A stretch of 64,000 nt of DNA from NCBI RefSeq assembly GCF_030818935.1, contig NZ_JAUTBD010000001.1, forward strand, positions 1,302,001 to 1,366,000, written 5' to 3'. Position 1 is the first letter of the stretch, and each line of letters begins with the position of its first letter. A program made the position numbers and the translations under genes. This DNA comes from Microbacterium sp. SORGH_AS_1204. Its GTDB lineage: Bacteria; Actinomycetota; Actinomycetes; Actinomycetales; Microbacteriaceae. The notes under the pieces are model-generated. The model did not search any database. It had not been told where the DNA came from and saw only the letters and a program-made list of their open reading frames with translations. Positions 19,143-28,497 of this stretch are shown here, piece by piece.

Positions 19143-20003
19143 TCAGGCCCGAGTGACCGCCTTGACCTGCACGACATTGGACTCCTCATCCACCTCGACG
19201 TGGTCGGTCTGCGCCTTGAGGAAGTCGGAGAAGCTCCGGAATCCGAGCGCCTTCTCGCTGAACGACGGGTCGAGACGCTTCATGAGGTCCTTCACGGCCG
19301 ACGCGTGCAGCCATTCGCCGTCGGCGCGCTCTCCCTCGAGCTGCATGGCACGCTCGAGCAGGTCGACGGCGGGATCCTTCGAGCGCTTTCGCGTACGGGG
19401 ACGTGAGGGTGTGGCATCCTTCTTCGTCTCCGACAGCTTCGGGATGCCCGGCAGCGAGTCGTACGCGTCGAAGCGATCGCACGCCGCCGCGAGCGATTTG
19501 GCGGTCGAGCCCGCGACGCCGACGCCGACCACGTAGCGACCCAGCCGCTTGCACCGCTGGGCGAGGGGCACGTAGTCGCTGTCGCCGGCGACGATGACCA
19601 CGTGCGTCAGATCGGGCAGTCGGAACATGTCTTCCACGGCATCGACCGCGAGGCGGATGTCCGCACCGTTCTTGGCGTACGCCGCGGCCGGGAACAGCTG
19701 CACGAGGTCGACCGCTCGGGCCACGAGCTGAGAGCGGTACTCGGCGTTCACCGGTGCGGACCAGTCGGCATATGCCCGCGTGAGAACGAGCGTGCCGAAG
19801 GATGCCGCGTAGTCGATGATCGCGCCCACGTCGATCGTCGCTTTGGTCAGGCGCTCGGTGATCTCGGGGTCGACGGGGGTGTCGGCGATCTTCTGCCGGT
19901 CACGCGAGTAGGCGTTGCGCCCGTGCACGCGGTCGTACCACGACATGACGATGTTGTCGAAGTCGAGGTAGACGGCGACGCGGGCGCTCTGAGTGTCGGG
20001 CAT
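19143..20003 (-). CDS. NYN-domain ribonuclease-like protein with OST-HTH/LOTUS domain
   Basis: 286 residues. The N-terminal NYN (PIN-like) domain has the acidic set YLDFDN (about residue 14), a mid-domain KNGADIRLAVDAVEDM and VIVAGDSDYVPL, followed by GRYVVGVG. A Lys/Arg-rich linker leads to a C-terminal helix-turn-helix-like module (LLERAMQLEG...WLHASAVKDLMKRLDPSFSEKALGFRSFSDFL), matching the OST-HTH/LOTUS RNA-binding domain. Related LabA/YicC-neighbour proteins are thought to cut or bind RNA. ATG at 20003 is six bases from CAGACT, so probably leaderless. Confidence 0.85.
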   Translation of the reverse strand: MPDTQSARVAVYLDFDNIVMSWYDRVHGRNAYSRDRQKIADTPVDPEITERLTKATIDVGAIIDYAASFGTLVLTRAYADWSAPVNAEYRSQLVARAVDLVQLFPAAAYAKNGADIRLAVDAVEDMFRLPDLTHVVIVAGDSDYVPLAQRCKRLGRYVVGVGVAGSTAKSLAAACDRFDAYDSLPGIPKLSETKKDATPSRPRTRKRSKDPAVDLLERAMQLEGERADGEWLHASAVKDLMKRLDPSFSEKALGFRSFSDFLKAQTDHVEVDEESNVVQVKAVTRA

Positions 20004-20045
20004 GCGTCCAGTCTGGCCCGTCTGCGCGGGCCGCACATCAGCCCG

Positions 20046-20220
20046 CCCCGTGAGGCAGCGCCGCACACCAGCCCGCGCCGTGGAGCAGCGCCGCACCCCC
20101 TGCGCCGTCGACCCGCGTCGCAACCCTGCGCCGTCGACTCGCGCCGCACCCGGTGCGCCGTCGACCCGCGCCGCACCCGGTGCGCCGTCGACCCGCGCCG
20201 CAGCCCCGCGCCGTGGGCCT
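20046..20220 (+). repeat. 27-bp tandem repeats in the gap before the oxidoreductase
   Basis: Units with core GCGCCGTCGACCCGCGCCGC start at 20101, 20127, 20154 and 20181 (periods 26-27). Two looser ~27-bp variants (GCAGCGCCGCAC) stand before them. The gap 20004-20294 has no other recognisable content. Confidence 0.8.
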
Positions 20221-20294
20221 GTCCGAAACCACGCCGAGGACCCGCGCCGGCGATCGCGCGCCGTGACCAGCGCGTCAGCCCGCTGCCGGACTGC

Positions 20295-21278
20295 TCAGCG
20301 CTCCCCGGGGTAGACGACGCCGATCTGCCGGCGCACCTCGTCGAGCACGCCCATGATCGCGACGCTCTCGTCGATCGAGAGCACGTCGTTCGTCGTGCCG
20401 TCACCCGCGGCGAAGCGTTCCGCGGCGAGGGCCTGATACTGCATCCCGCGTCCCTCGACCTCCGAGACGAAGTCCTCGAGCACGTCACCGTCGGGCGAGA
20501 CCACCCGGAACGAGGTCGGGGTGTACCAGACGCGATCGATCTCGATGCGGGCCTCGGTTCCGACGATCTGCGCCGCGTTCGCACCGGCACCGCGCGACGA
20601 CGACACGGTGGTCGAGACGGCCCCACCCGCGTGGGTGAAGATCGTGGCGACCTCGGCGTCGCTCTCGGCATCCGAGAGACGGGCGAGCGCCGTGATGCGC
20701 TCCGGCAGACCCAGCACGTCGACGGCGAACGAGATCGGATAGATGCCGAGATCCAGCAGCGCGCCGCCCCCGAGCGCGAGGTCGTTCAGCCTGTGCGCGG
20801 GGTCGCTCGGCAGTTTCTGCGTGTGGTCGGCCGAGACGACGCGCACCTCGCCGAGCGTGCCGGCGGCGAGGATCTCGCGGATGCGCACCATGTGCGGCAG
20901 ATAACGCGTCCACATCGCCTCCATGGCGAGCAGCCCCTTCGCCGCCGCCCGGTCGCGGATCATCGCGGCCTCGGTGGCGTTGAGGGTGAGTGGCTTCTCG
21001 ACGAGGACGTGCTTGCCGTGGTCGAGTGCCAGCAGTGCACTGTCGACGTGCCCGGGGTGGGGTGTGGCGATGTACACGATGTCGACGTCGGGGTCGGCGA
21101 CGAGTTCTTCGTACGAGCCGTGCGCGTTCGGGATGCCGTCCTGCTCCGCGAATTCGCGGGCGCTGTCGAGCCGGCGCGAGCCGACGGCGGCGATGTCGAG
21201 ACCCGCGGTGCGCAGGTCGGAGGTGAAGGCGTGGGCGATGCCGCCCGTCGCGAGGATGCCCCAGTGCAGTCCGGTCAT
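20295..21278 (-). CDS. Gfo/Idh/MocA-family NAD(P)-dependent oxidoreductase
   Basis: 327 residues. An N-terminal Rossmann fold (WGILATGGIAHAF, then VDIVYIATPHPGH) is followed by the family hallmark HVLVEKPLTLN. The C-terminal alpha/beta domain carries DLGIYPISFAVDVLG with the usual catalytic Asp/His region. Such enzymes oxidise or epimerise sugars and inositols. Start ATG at 21278 has GGAGG close by and TACGGT seven bases upstream. It is divergent from a LacI regulator that also faces a monosaccharide transporter, so a role in catabolism of the same sugar is plausible. Confidence 0.9.
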   Translation of the reverse strand: MTGLHWGILATGGIAHAFTSDLRTAGLDIAAVGSRRLDSAREFAEQDGIPNAHGSYEELVADPDVDIVYIATPHPGHVDSALLALDHGKHVLVEKPLTLNATEAAMIRDRAAAKGLLAMEAMWTRYLPHMVRIREILAAGTLGEVRVVSADHTQKLPSDPAHRLNDLALGGGALLDLGIYPISFAVDVLGLPERITALARLSDAESDAEVATIFTHAGGAVSTTVSSSRGAGANAAQIVGTEARIEIDRVWYTPTSFRVVSPDGDVLEDFVSEVEGRGMQYQALAAERFAAGDGTTNDVLSIDESVAIMGVLDEVRRQIGVVYPGER

Positions 21279-21461
21279 GGCCTCCACCGTATCGGCGTGG
21301 AGCGAGGACGCGGGCCGTGCTCCGTGGCATCCGTCCGCTCGCGCCTCCACGGCGGCTGGTCCGCAGGCGCCTCTCCCTCCGCCGCGCAGCCCCGACGAGC
21401 CCGACGGCCCCTCGAGACGGACGCCCCGCACACTCGGCACGCCTGTCGTCGCGTCGTCGGT

Positions 21462-21482
21462 TATCCTCGTGTGACCGGTCAC
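21462..21482 (+). promoter_or_regulatory. -10 and LacI-type operator before the regulator gene
   Basis: TATCCT at 21462-21467 as -10, then the perfect 12-bp palindrome GTGACCGGTCAC at 21471-21482, where transcription should begin. A near-identical palindrome lies before the ChvE operon, which suggests autoregulation and operon control by the same LacI protein. Confidence 0.65.
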
Positions 21483-21514
21483 GCCAGAGCGCGTGACCCG
21501 CAATGAGGCGGATC

Positions 21515-22540
21515 ATGAGCGACACCGACATCCCGGAGGCGACGGGGCGCGCCCCGAGCATCCGTGACGTCGCGCGGTTGGCAGGGGTGTCGTACCAGAC
21601 CGTCTCGCGCGTCATCAACAACAGCTCGCAGCTGCGCCCCGAGACGGCCGAGAAGGTGCGTTCGGCGATCGCCGAGCTGAAGTTCGTGCCGAATCAGGCT
21701 GCCCGGGCGCTCGCGACCAGTCGCTCGCGCCTGATCGGGGTGCTGGGTCCGCGCGTGACGACCCATGGCGCGGCCTCCACCGTGCAGGCCATCGAATCCG
21801 CCGCCCGCGCAGCGGGGTACCGCCTCACCGTCACCAATCTCGCCACGAGTGATCCCGACGACGTCCGCGCCTCGATCGACCACCTCATGCATCAGTCGAT
21901 CGAGGGGCTCATCGCGGTGGCGCCGCAGACACGGGTGGTCCCCGTCCTCGAGGAGCTGAAACTTCCCGTTCCGGTGCAGACCGTGGCGTCCACCGGCGTG
22001 TCCACCTCGCACAACGACCAGGCGGCGGGGGCGCGCGCTGCGGTGCGTCACCTCATCGAGCTCGGACACACCCGCATCCTGCACATCGCCGGACCCCGCG
22101 ACTGGATCGAGGCCGACCACCGCATGCGGGGCTACCTCGCCGAGATGGATGCCAACGATCTGACGCCGCGACCCCCGGTGCTGGGCGACTGGTCGGCGCA
22201 GTTCGGGTACGAGGCGGGTCTGGAGCTGTTGCGGACCGAGGATGCCACGGCGGTCTTCGCGGGCAACGATCTGATGGCTCTGGGGTTCATGCATGCCGTT
22301 CGCGCCATAGGTCGCTCGGTGCCGGAGGACATCTCGGTCGTCGGCTTCGACGACGTGCCCGAGTCGGCGCACCTGTGGCCGCCGTTGACGACGGTGCGGC
22401 AGGACTTCGTGGGGATCGGCACCCGCGCCGTGGCCGATCTGCTCGCGGCTCTGGGGGAGTCGCCGGGCGACGCTCCCGCGGCGGTGCCCGACCACCTGCG
22501 GCTGATCGTCCGATCGTCGACGGCTCCGCCCTCCCGCTGA
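21515..22540 (+). CDS. LacI-family transcriptional regulator
   Basis: 341 residues. An N-terminal LacI helix-turn-helix (SIRDVARLAGVSYQTVSRVINNSS) and hinge LKFVPNQAARALAT precede a periplasmic-binding-like sugar domain (GVLGPRV..., ending SVVGFDDVPESAHLWPPLTTVRQ). ATG at 21515 is chosen over ATG 21503 because GAGG at 21505-21508 gives correct spacing. The likely effector is the sugar carried by the ChvE-MmsAB system that follows in the same direction. Operators GTGACCGGTCAC-like are seen before both units. Confidence 0.92.
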   Translation: MSDTDIPEATGRAPSIRDVARLAGVSYQTVSRVINNSSQLRPETAEKVRSAIAELKFVPNQAARALATSRSRLIGVLGPRVTTHGAASTVQAIESAARAAGYRLTVTNLATSDPDDVRASIDHLMHQSIEGLIAVAPQTRVVPVLEELKLPVPVQTVASTGVSTSHNDQAAGARAAVRHLIELGHTRILHIAGPRDWIEADHRMRGYLAEMDANDLTPRPPVLGDWSAQFGYEAGLELLRTEDATAVFAGNDLMALGFMHAVRAIGRSVPEDISVVGFDDVPESAHLWPPLTTVRQDFVGIGTRAVADLLAALGESPGDAPAAVPDHLRLIVRSSTAPPSR

Positions 22541-22584
22541 ATCGTCACGTTTCGGCAACGGCGACACGTCATTCGTACCGGGAC

Positions 22585-22615
22585 TTGACAGGTCGGCCTG
22601 AGGGCGATGTACCAT
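22585..22615 (+). promoter_or_regulatory. promoter of the chvE-mmsA-mmsB operon
   Basis: TTGACA at 22585-22590 and TACCAT at 22610-22615 (19-base spacer; the overlapping TGTACC at 22608 would give 17). The consensus -35 is unusual for this window, where most promoters show only a -10. Confidence 0.55.
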
Positions 22616-22627
22616 CGCACACACAAT

Positions 22628-22841
22628 GTGAACGGTCACATGACCGGGTCACACGGCCGACGGGACTCGCTGCGGAGCGGATCCGTCGAGACGAAGACGT
22701 TTCGAACGACGCGGGTGCACCGGGTCGCCGACCGGCCCTTCGTTTCGCCCCCGAGGTCGTGCGCCTGATCTGGTCCGTCAGCAGTGCCGGCGGTGAACTC
22801 CCGAGAGACACCGCGACTAACACCCAATGGAGGGAACCAGA
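22628..22841 (+). promoter_or_regulatory. double operator and long leader of the chvE operon
   Basis: GTGAACGGTCAC (22628-22639) and TGACCGGGTCA (22641-22651) stand just after the expected transcription start, where a bound LacI protein would block RNA polymerase. The remaining leader, about 190 bases to the GTG at 22842, holds no ORF that I would defend and no riboswitch that I recognise. Confidence 0.65.
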
Positions 22842-23963
22842 GTGAAGAAGCACAGCATGCTCAAGGCGGTCGCCGGAGCCGGCGTCCTGGCGCTCGGCAT
22901 CGGTCTGGCCGGCTGCGCCGGTGACCGCACCGGCGGCGGCAGCGGCGAGGGCGAGCAGGAGGCGGGCGGCATCATCGGTGTCGCGATGCCCACGCAGCAG
23001 TCGGAGCGCTGGATCGCGGACGGCAACAACGTCAAGTCGCAGCTCGAGGAGCTGGGCTACCAGGTCGACCTGCAGTACGCCAACGACGACATCCCCACCC
23101 AGGTCTCGCAGATCGAGAACATGATCACCACGGGCGCCAAGGCCCTGATCATCGCCTCCATCGACGGCACCACGCTCACCGACGTGCTGCAGCAGGCCAA
23201 GGACGCGAACATCCCCGTCATCGCGTACGACCGCCTCATCAACGGTACCGAGAACGTCGACTACTACACGACGTTCGACAACTACAAGGTCGGCGTCCAG
23301 CAGGCCACCTCGCTCCTCACCGGCCTCGGCGTGCTCGACGCCTCGGGCGCCGACACGGGCGCGGCGGGTCCCTTCAACGTCGAACTGTTCGCCGGCAGCC
23401 CCGACGACAACAACGCCACCTTCTTCTGGAAGGGCGCGATCGACACCCTGCAGCCCTACCTCGACAAGGGCACGCTGGTCGTCCCGTCGGGTCAGACCGA
23501 CTTCGGTCAGGCCGCGATCCTGCGCTGGCTGCCCGAGACGGCGCAGAAGCGCATGGAGAACATCCTCACCGTCATCGGCGGCACCAAGCTCGACGGTGTC
23601 CTCTCGCCCTACGACGGCCTCTCGATCGGCATCATCTCGGCCCTCACCTCGGGCGGTTACGCGGCCGACGCGCTGCCGGTCATCACCGGTCAGGACGCCG
23701 AGGTCGGCTCGATCAAGTCGATCATCGCCGGCGAGCAGTACTCGACGATCTTCAAGGACACGCGCGAGCTCGCCAAGCAGGCCGTGAGCATGGTCGACGA
23801 CATCCGCAAGGGCGAGACGCCCGAGGTCAACGACGAAGAGACCTACGACAACGGCAGCAAGGTCGTCCCGTCGTACCTGCTCGAGTCGACGATCGTGACG
23901 AAGGACAACTACAAGGAGATCCTCGTCGACAGCGGTTACTACACCGAGGCCGACCTGGGCTGA
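22842..23963 (+). CDS. chvE: multiple-monosaccharide ABC transporter substrate-binding lipoprotein
   Basis: 373 residues. Signal peptide with lipobox GLAGC (about residues 19-23), a Gly/Glu-rich spacer, then a ChvE-like sugar-binding domain: [52 protein letters not shown] and the characteristic long C-terminal [26 protein letters not shown] at 22842 is preferred over the in-frame ATG at 22827, because that ATG sits inside the GGAGGGAA ribosome-binding site. It works with MmsA and MmsB downstream to import monosaccharides. A pair of hairpins after the stop probably tapers expression. Confidence 0.9.
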   Translation: MKKHSMLKAVAGAGVLALGIGLAGCAGDRTGGGSGEGEQEAGGIIGVAMPTQQSERWIADGNNVKSQLEELGYQVDLQYANDDIPTQVSQIENMITTGAKALIIASIDGTTLTDVLQQAKDANIPVIAYDRLINGTENVDYYTTFDNYKVGVQQATSLLTGLGVLDASGADTGAAGPFNVELFAGSPDDNNATFFWKGAIDTLQPYLDKGTLVVPSGQTDFGQAAILRWLPETAQKRMENILTVIGGTKLDGVLSPYDGLSIGIISALTSGGYAADALPVITGQDAEVGSIKSIIAGEQYSTIFKDTRELAKQAVSMVDDIRKGETPEVNDEETYDNGSKVVPSYLLESTIVTKDNYKEILVDSGYYTEADLG

Positions 23964-23970
23964 TCCCGCG

Positions 23971-24030
23971 GGGAGGGCTCCGGCCCTCCCGCTCCGCCTC
24001 CGCCGCGGCCCGTCCGGGTCGCGGCGGAGG
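23971..24030 (+). terminator. two consecutive hairpins between chvE and mmsA
   Basis: An 8-bp perfect stem GGGAGGGC (23971-23978)/GCCCTCCC (23983-23990) with a TCCG loop, and an 11-bp stem CCTCCGCCGCG (23997-24007)/CGCGGCGGAGG (24020-24030). Neither has a T-run, so they more likely attenuate read-through or protect the chvE mRNA than stop transcription fully. Confidence 0.6.
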
Positions 24031-24106
24031 TTCCCGCGGGTGCGCACGATGCGCGCCCGCCCCATCATCCCGACCGGCCGAGAGCCGGTTCTGCAAGGAG
24101 GACCTC

Positions 24107-25651
24107 GTGAGCACCATCCTCGAGATGCGCTCGATCACCAAGGAGTTCCCCGGCGTCATCGCGCTCGCCGACGTGTCGCTGACCGTCGAGCGCGGAACGG
24201 TTCACGCCATCTGCGGCGAGAACGGCGCCGGGAAGTCGACCCTCATGAAGGTGCTCAGCGGTGTGTACCCCGCGGGCGACTACCGCGGCGAGATCGTCTT
24301 CGACGGCAACACCGTCGAGTTCAAAGACATCCGCGACAGCGAAGCGGCCGGCATCGTCATCATCCACCAGGAGCTGGCCCTCAGCCCCTACCTCTCGATC
24401 GCCGAGAACATCTTCCTCGGCAACGAGATCACCCACCGCGGTCTCATCGACTGGGATGCCACGAACCGCGAAGCGGCGAAGCTCCTCGCCCGCGTGGGTC
24501 TCGGCGACAGCCCCGACGTGCCCGTCAACGAGATCGGCGTCGGCAAGCAGCAGCTCGTCGAGATCGCCAAGGCGCTGTCGAAAGACGTCAAGCTCCTCAT
24601 CCTCGACGAGCCGACCGCCGCACTCAACGACGACGACTCCGAGCACCTGCTCGACCTGATCCGCCACCTCAAGGGCCAGGGGATCACCTCGATCATCATC
24701 AGCCACAAGCTCAACGAGATCCGCGCGATCGCCGACGAGGTCACCATCATCCGCGACGGTCGCACGATCGAGACGCTGGATGTGGCCACCGGCGGCACCA
24801 GCGAAGACCGCATCATCCGCGGCATGGTCGGCCGCGAGCTCGAGAACCGCTACCCCGACCGCGACGTCGAGATCGGCGACGAGGTCCTGCGCATCGAGGA
24901 CTGGAACGTCAGCCACCCCACGGATGCCACCCGCACCGTCATCCATCAGGCGAACCTGAACGTGCGCGCGGGCGAGGTCGTCGGCATCGCCGGCCTCATG
25001 GGCGCGGGCCGCACGGAGCTGGCGATGAGCGTGTTCGGCAAGAGCTTCGGCTCGCGCATCTCGGGCACCGTCTACATCAACGGCAAGAAGGCCGACACCT
25101 CCACGGTCCCCAACGCCATCCGCAGCGGCCTCGCGTACGTGACCGAGGACCGCAAGGGCGCCGGACTCAACCTCATCGACACGATCAAGCGCAACATCTC
25201 GCTCGCCGGGATGCGCAAGCTCGTCAAGGGCGGGTTCGTCGACGGCGATGAGGAGTACATGGTCGCCAACCGCTACCGCAAGTCGATGAACATCAAGGCG
25301 CCCAGCGTCGATGTCGTGGTCGGCAAGCTCTCGGGCGGAAACCAGCAGAAGGTCGTGCTGTCGCAGTGGCTCTTCTCCGACCCCGAGGTGTTGATCCTCG
25401 ACGAGCCCACCCGCGGCATCGACGTCGGAGCGAAGTACGAGATCTACACGATCATCAACGCCCTCGCGGCGCAGGGCAAGGGGGTGCTGGTCATCTCGAG
25501 CGAGCTGCCCGAGCTCCTCGGCATCTGCGACCGCATCTACACCCTCAGCGAAGGCCACATCACCGGCCAGCTGCCCATCGAACAGGCCACTCCCGAGGCA
25601 CTCATGGTGCTCATGACGAAGGAAAAGGAAGCCGACCATGTCAGCGCTTGA
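24107..25651 (+). CDS. mmsA: multiple-monosaccharide ABC transporter ATP-binding protein
   Basis: 514 residues with two fused ABC domains, as in all sugar CUT2 ATPases. The first has Walker A GENGAGKS, Walker [13 protein letters not shown] and H-loop IISHK. The second has a degenerate Walker A (GLMGAGRTE, as usual in this family), signature LSGGNQQKV and Walker [12 protein letters not shown]. An extra YRGEIVFDG segment after the first Walker A resembles GguA/MmsA. GTG at 24107 follows AAGGAGG by five bases. The stop overlaps the permease start by 14 bases. Confidence 0.93.
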   Translation: MSTILEMRSITKEFPGVIALADVSLTVERGTVHAICGENGAGKSTLMKVLSGVYPAGDYRGEIVFDGNTVEFKDIRDSEAAGIVIIHQELALSPYLSIAENIFLGNEITHRGLIDWDATNREAAKLLARVGLGDSPDVPVNEIGVGKQQLVEIAKALSKDVKLLILDEPTAALNDDDSEHLLDLIRHLKGQGITSIIISHKLNEIRAIADEVTIIRDGRTIETLDVATGGTSEDRIIRGMVGRELENRYPDRDVEIGDEVLRIEDWNVSHPTDATRTVIHQANLNVRAGEVVGIAGLMGAGRTELAMSVFGKSFGSRISGTVYINGKKADTSTVPNAIRSGLAYVTEDRKGAGLNLIDTIKRNISLAGMRKLVKGGFVDGDEEYMVANRYRKSMNIKAPSVDVVVGKLSGGNQQKVVLSQWLFSDPEVLILDEPTRGIDVGAKYEIYTIINALAAQGKGVLVISSELPELLGICDRIYTLSEGHITGQLPIEQATPEALMVLMTKEKEADHVSA

Positions 25652-26903
25652 CAACACCGTGACCCCGAAGGGTCCCGCCACGCCGAAGGGTCCCGTCGGC
25701 GGCGGCGCCGGCAGCGGTGCCGGGGGCATCGTGCAGTTCTTCACCTCGCGCCTGCGCGAGATCGGCATCTTCATCGCCCTCATCGTCATCGTGCTGCTCT
25801 TCCAGGCACTGACCGGCGGGCGCCTGCTTACCGCGGGCAACGTGTCGAACATCATCGTCCAGAACAGCTACATCCTGATCCTGGCGATCGGAATGGTGAT
25901 GATCATCATCGCCGGCCACATCGACCTGTCGGTCGGATCGGTCGCCGCCTTCGTCGGTGCCGTCTCGGGTGTGCTCATCGTGCAGTGGGGTCTGCCCTGG
26001 TGGCTCGGCATCACGCTGTCGCTGCTGCTCGGTGCCGTGGTCGGCATGTGGCAGGGCTTCTGGGTGGCCTACATCGGCATCCCGGCATTCATCGTGACCC
26101 TGGCGGGCATGCTCCTGTTCCGCGGTCTGACGCAGATGACCCTGGGCAACACGCAGATCACGCCGTTCCCGACCGAGTACCGCCAGCTCGGCGGCGGGTA
26201 CCTCTTCCCCGACCTGTTCCCGGCGTCCTCGTCGCCCGCGGAGTGGATCACCGTCGCCCTCGGCGTGCTGACGCTGGTGCTCTTCGTGACGTCGCAGGTG
26301 CGTCAGCGCACCAAGCGTGCGGCGCTGGAACTGCAGAACGAGCCCCAGGTGGCGTTCCTCGTCAAGGTCATCGGTGGCGGTGCGCTCATCGCCTACCTGA
26401 CCTACCTGCTGGGCGTCGCTCCCGGCTCGCGCGGCACGCCCATCGTGCTCGTGGTGCTCGCCGTGCTGATCATCGGCTACTCCACGGTCATGAGCCGCAG
26501 CGTCTTCGGCCGCCACATCTACGCCATCGGTGGCAACCGCACCGCGGCGAAGCTGTCGGGCATCAACACCCGTCGCGTCGACTTCATGCTCTTCGTCAAC
26601 ATGGGCGTGCTCGCGGCCCTGGCCGGCATCGTGTTCACGGGCCGCCTGAACTCCGCCGGTCCCGGCGCCGGAAACCTCTTCGAGTTGGATGCCATCGCGG
26701 CATCCTTCATCGGTGGCGCCGCCGTGCAGGGTGGTGTCGGCCGCGTGGTCGGCGCGATCGCCGGTGGTCTGGTCATGGGTGTGCTCAACAACGGCATGTC
26801 GCTCATGGGCATCTCGACCGACGTGCAGCAGTTCATCAAGGGTCTCGTGCTGCTGCTGGCCGTCGCCTTCGACGTGTGGAACAAGAACCGCACCCGCGGT
26901 TGA
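25638..26903 (+). CDS. mmsB: multiple-monosaccharide ABC transporter permease
   Basis: 421 residues with about ten membrane helices, CUT2 (AraH/XylH/MmsB) type. Hallmarks are [26 protein letters not shown] near the start, the cytoplasmic [20 protein letters not shown] and the C-terminal [19 protein letters not shown] at 25638 lies within the last codons of mmsA, indicating coupling. A GC-rich terminator follows. Confidence 0.93.
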   Translation: MSALDNTVTPKGPATPKGPVGGGAGSGAGGIVQFFTSRLREIGIFIALIVIVLLFQALTGGRLLTAGNVSNIIVQNSYILILAIGMVMIIIAGHIDLSVGSVAAFVGAVSGVLIVQWGLPWWLGITLSLLLGAVVGMWQGFWVAYIGIPAFIVTLAGMLLFRGLTQMTLGNTQITPFPTEYRQLGGGYLFPDLFPASSSPAEWITVALGVLTLVLFVTSQVRQRTKRAALELQNEPQVAFLVKVIGGGALIAYLTYLLGVAPGSRGTPIVLVVLAVLIIGYSTVMSRSVFGRHIYAIGGNRTAAKLSGINTRRVDFMLFVNMGVLAALAGIVFTGRLNSAGPGAGNLFELDAIAASFIGGAAVQGGVGRVVGAIAGGLVMGVLNNGMSLMGISTDVQQFIKGLVLLLAVAFDVWNKNRTRG

Positions 26904-26916
26904 TCCACGCTCTCCC

Positions 26917-26951
26917 CGAACGCCCCGTCGCTTCTTGCGGCGGGGCGTTCG
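26917..26951 (+). terminator. terminator after the sugar transporter operon
   Basis: Stem CGAACGCCCCG (26917-26927) / CGGGGCGTTCG (26941-26951), extended inward by CGC/GCG around a TTCTT loop. Confidence 0.8.
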
Positions 26952-26975
26952 CGCGTCCCCGGCAGCCCGCGCGCC

Positions 26976-27039
26976 GCGTGAGGGGTCGCCTTCTGTCGCC
27001 TAGGACCGCCTGCGGCGACAAGAATCGACGCCTCACGCG
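26976..27039. repeat. dispersed 64-bp palindrome, copy 1 (GTGAGGGGTC/TGTCGCC family)
   Basis: Outer arms CGCGTGAGGGGTCG (26976-26989)/CGACGCCTCACGCG (27026-27039), inner arms TTCTGTCGCC (26991-27000)/GGCGACAAGAA (27014-27024). The element at 55418-55482 aligns to it almost base for base in the reverse orientation. A separate small hairpin GTTCGGG/CCCGAAC follows at 27041-27058. Confidence 0.85.
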
Positions 27040-27114
27040 CGTTCGGGATAACCCGAACGGCGCCGGGGGCTGACCGGGCGGTGCCGCGCGGGGCGGAGTC
27101 ATAGCGTGGATGCC

Positions 27115-28497
27115 ATGACTTCGGCATCCGTTCTCCCGCCCCCGCCGCCGCTGCCCGGCGCCTCCTCCGCGCCCGGTGCCTCCGCGCCCGACGCCCCCGC
27201 CTCGCGCGACGCCGCGACACCCACCGCACCGCCCGCCCCGTCCCCGGTCGCGGTGCCGCCGAAGGTGCGCATCTCGTCGCCCGGGCGCGTGGCCGGCGCC
27301 GCAGCCCACCTCGCCGCCCTCGGCGTGGTCGGCCCCGCCGTCTTCACCGCCCTGTTCAGCCTGTTCGGCTCGGGGTTCGGGCTGCTTCCGGCTCTGCTCA
27401 TCGGCGTCGTCGTTCTCGTCGCCTTCGTCTACGCGCTGTTCGCGGTGGCCTGGTTCGAGCGGGCCCGCGTCGATGGCCTCTACCGCCTGGGGCTCGCGCC
27501 CTTCCGCCCGCGTCGCAGTGAGAAGCCGGGCTTCGTCGGCGTGCTGCACACGATCTGGCTGCAGGCCATCGATCCGTTGCAGTGGCGGGCCGTGGCGTCC
27601 TTCGCCATCGCGACCGTGCTGGGGCTGATCACCGTCACGGCCATCGGCATCGTCTCGTGGGGCATCGGCCTGGTCGTCAGCCCGATCTTCGGCTGGTCCG
27701 ACACGCGCCTGCTCGGCATCGTGCCGCTGCCGGGCGTCGCCGCGCCCCTCACCGGAGCGGCCGCCATCGTCGTCGCGCTCGGCGCGATCGTGGGACTCGC
27801 GATCCTGCACGGCGTGATCGTGCGGGCGATCTTCGTCCCCTCCCGCGAGGCGCAGCTCGTGGAGCAGGCCCGCACCTCCGATACGCGTCGAGCCGGCGCC
27901 GTGCGCGCCGCCGAGGTCGAACGAACCCGCATCGAGCGTGACCTGCACGACGGCGTCCAGCCGCGCCTGGTCTCGATCGGCATGACACTGGGCCTGGCTC
28001 AGACGAAGATCGACGACGACCCCGAGGCGGCGAAAGCCCTCGTCGCCGAGGCGCACGCCTCGACCAAGTCGGCCATCACCGAGCTCCGGCAGCTCGCCCG
28101 CGGCATCCACGCCTCGGTGCTCGAAGACAGGGGACTGGATGCCGCGCTGTCGGCCCTGGCATCCCGATCCCACATCCCGGTGACCCTCGACGTACGGCTG
28201 CCCCGCCGCTGCGGGCGCGCTGCCGAGGAGGCCGTGTACTTTGCCATCGCCGAGACCCTCACCAACGCCGCCAAGCACTCCCGCGCCGCCGCGTGCCGGG
28301 TCGACGTGCGGGTGCGCGAAGACGGGTCGCTGTGGGCGCGCGTCGAAGACGACGGGCTCGGCGGGGCGCGCGTCGTGCCCGGAGGCGGCCTCGACGGCAT
28401 CGTCAACCGGGTCACCGCGGCCGGCGGCACGGCGCGCATCGACAGCCCCCAGGGTGGACCGACGACGGTGGAGGTGAACGTCCCGTGCGCGTCCTGA
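27115..28497 (+). CDS. membrane sensor histidine kinase (NarL/LiaS type, HisKA_3)
   Basis: 460 residues. A Pro/Ala-rich cytoplasmic start (about 50 residues) leads into membrane helices (about residues 60-110 and 160-235). The dimerisation/phosphoacceptor box RIERDLHDGVQPRLV has its His near 278. The ATPase domain has TLTNAAKHSRA (N box) and GLGGARVVPGGGLDGIVNRV (G boxes). ATG at 27115 lies seven bases after TAGCGT, implying leaderless mRNA; GTG 27106 would overlap that hexamer. It overlaps its response regulator by 13 bases. Together with the following DUF4097 gene it resembles cell-envelope stress modules; the signal is unknown. Confidence 0.9.
   Translation: MTSASVLPPPPPLPGASSAPGASAPDAPASRDAATPTAPPAPSPVAVPPKVRISSPGRVAGAAAHLAALGVVGPAVFTALFSLFGSGFGLLPALLIGVVVLVAFVYALFAVAWFERARVDGLYRLGLAPFRPRRSEKPGFVGVLHTIWLQAIDPLQWRAVASFAIATVLGLITVTAIGIVSWGIGLVVSPIFGWSDTRLLGIVPLPGVAAPLTGAAAIVVALGAIVGLAILHGVIVRAIFVPSREAQLVEQARTSDTRRAGAVRAAEVERTRIERDLHDGVQPRLVSIGMTLGLAQTKIDDDPEAAKALVAEAHASTKSAITELRQLARGIHASVLEDRGLDAALSALASRSHIPVTLDVRLPRRCGRAAEEAVYFAIAETLTNAAKHSRAAACRVDVRVREDGSLWARVEDDGLGGARVVPGGGLDGIVNRVTAAGGTARIDSPQGGPTTVEVNVPCAS

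Noticed and set aside
22652..22841. Riboswitch in the long chvE leader
   Set aside because: No recognisable aptamer core or terminator-like helix next to the start. The LacI operators explain regulation adequately.
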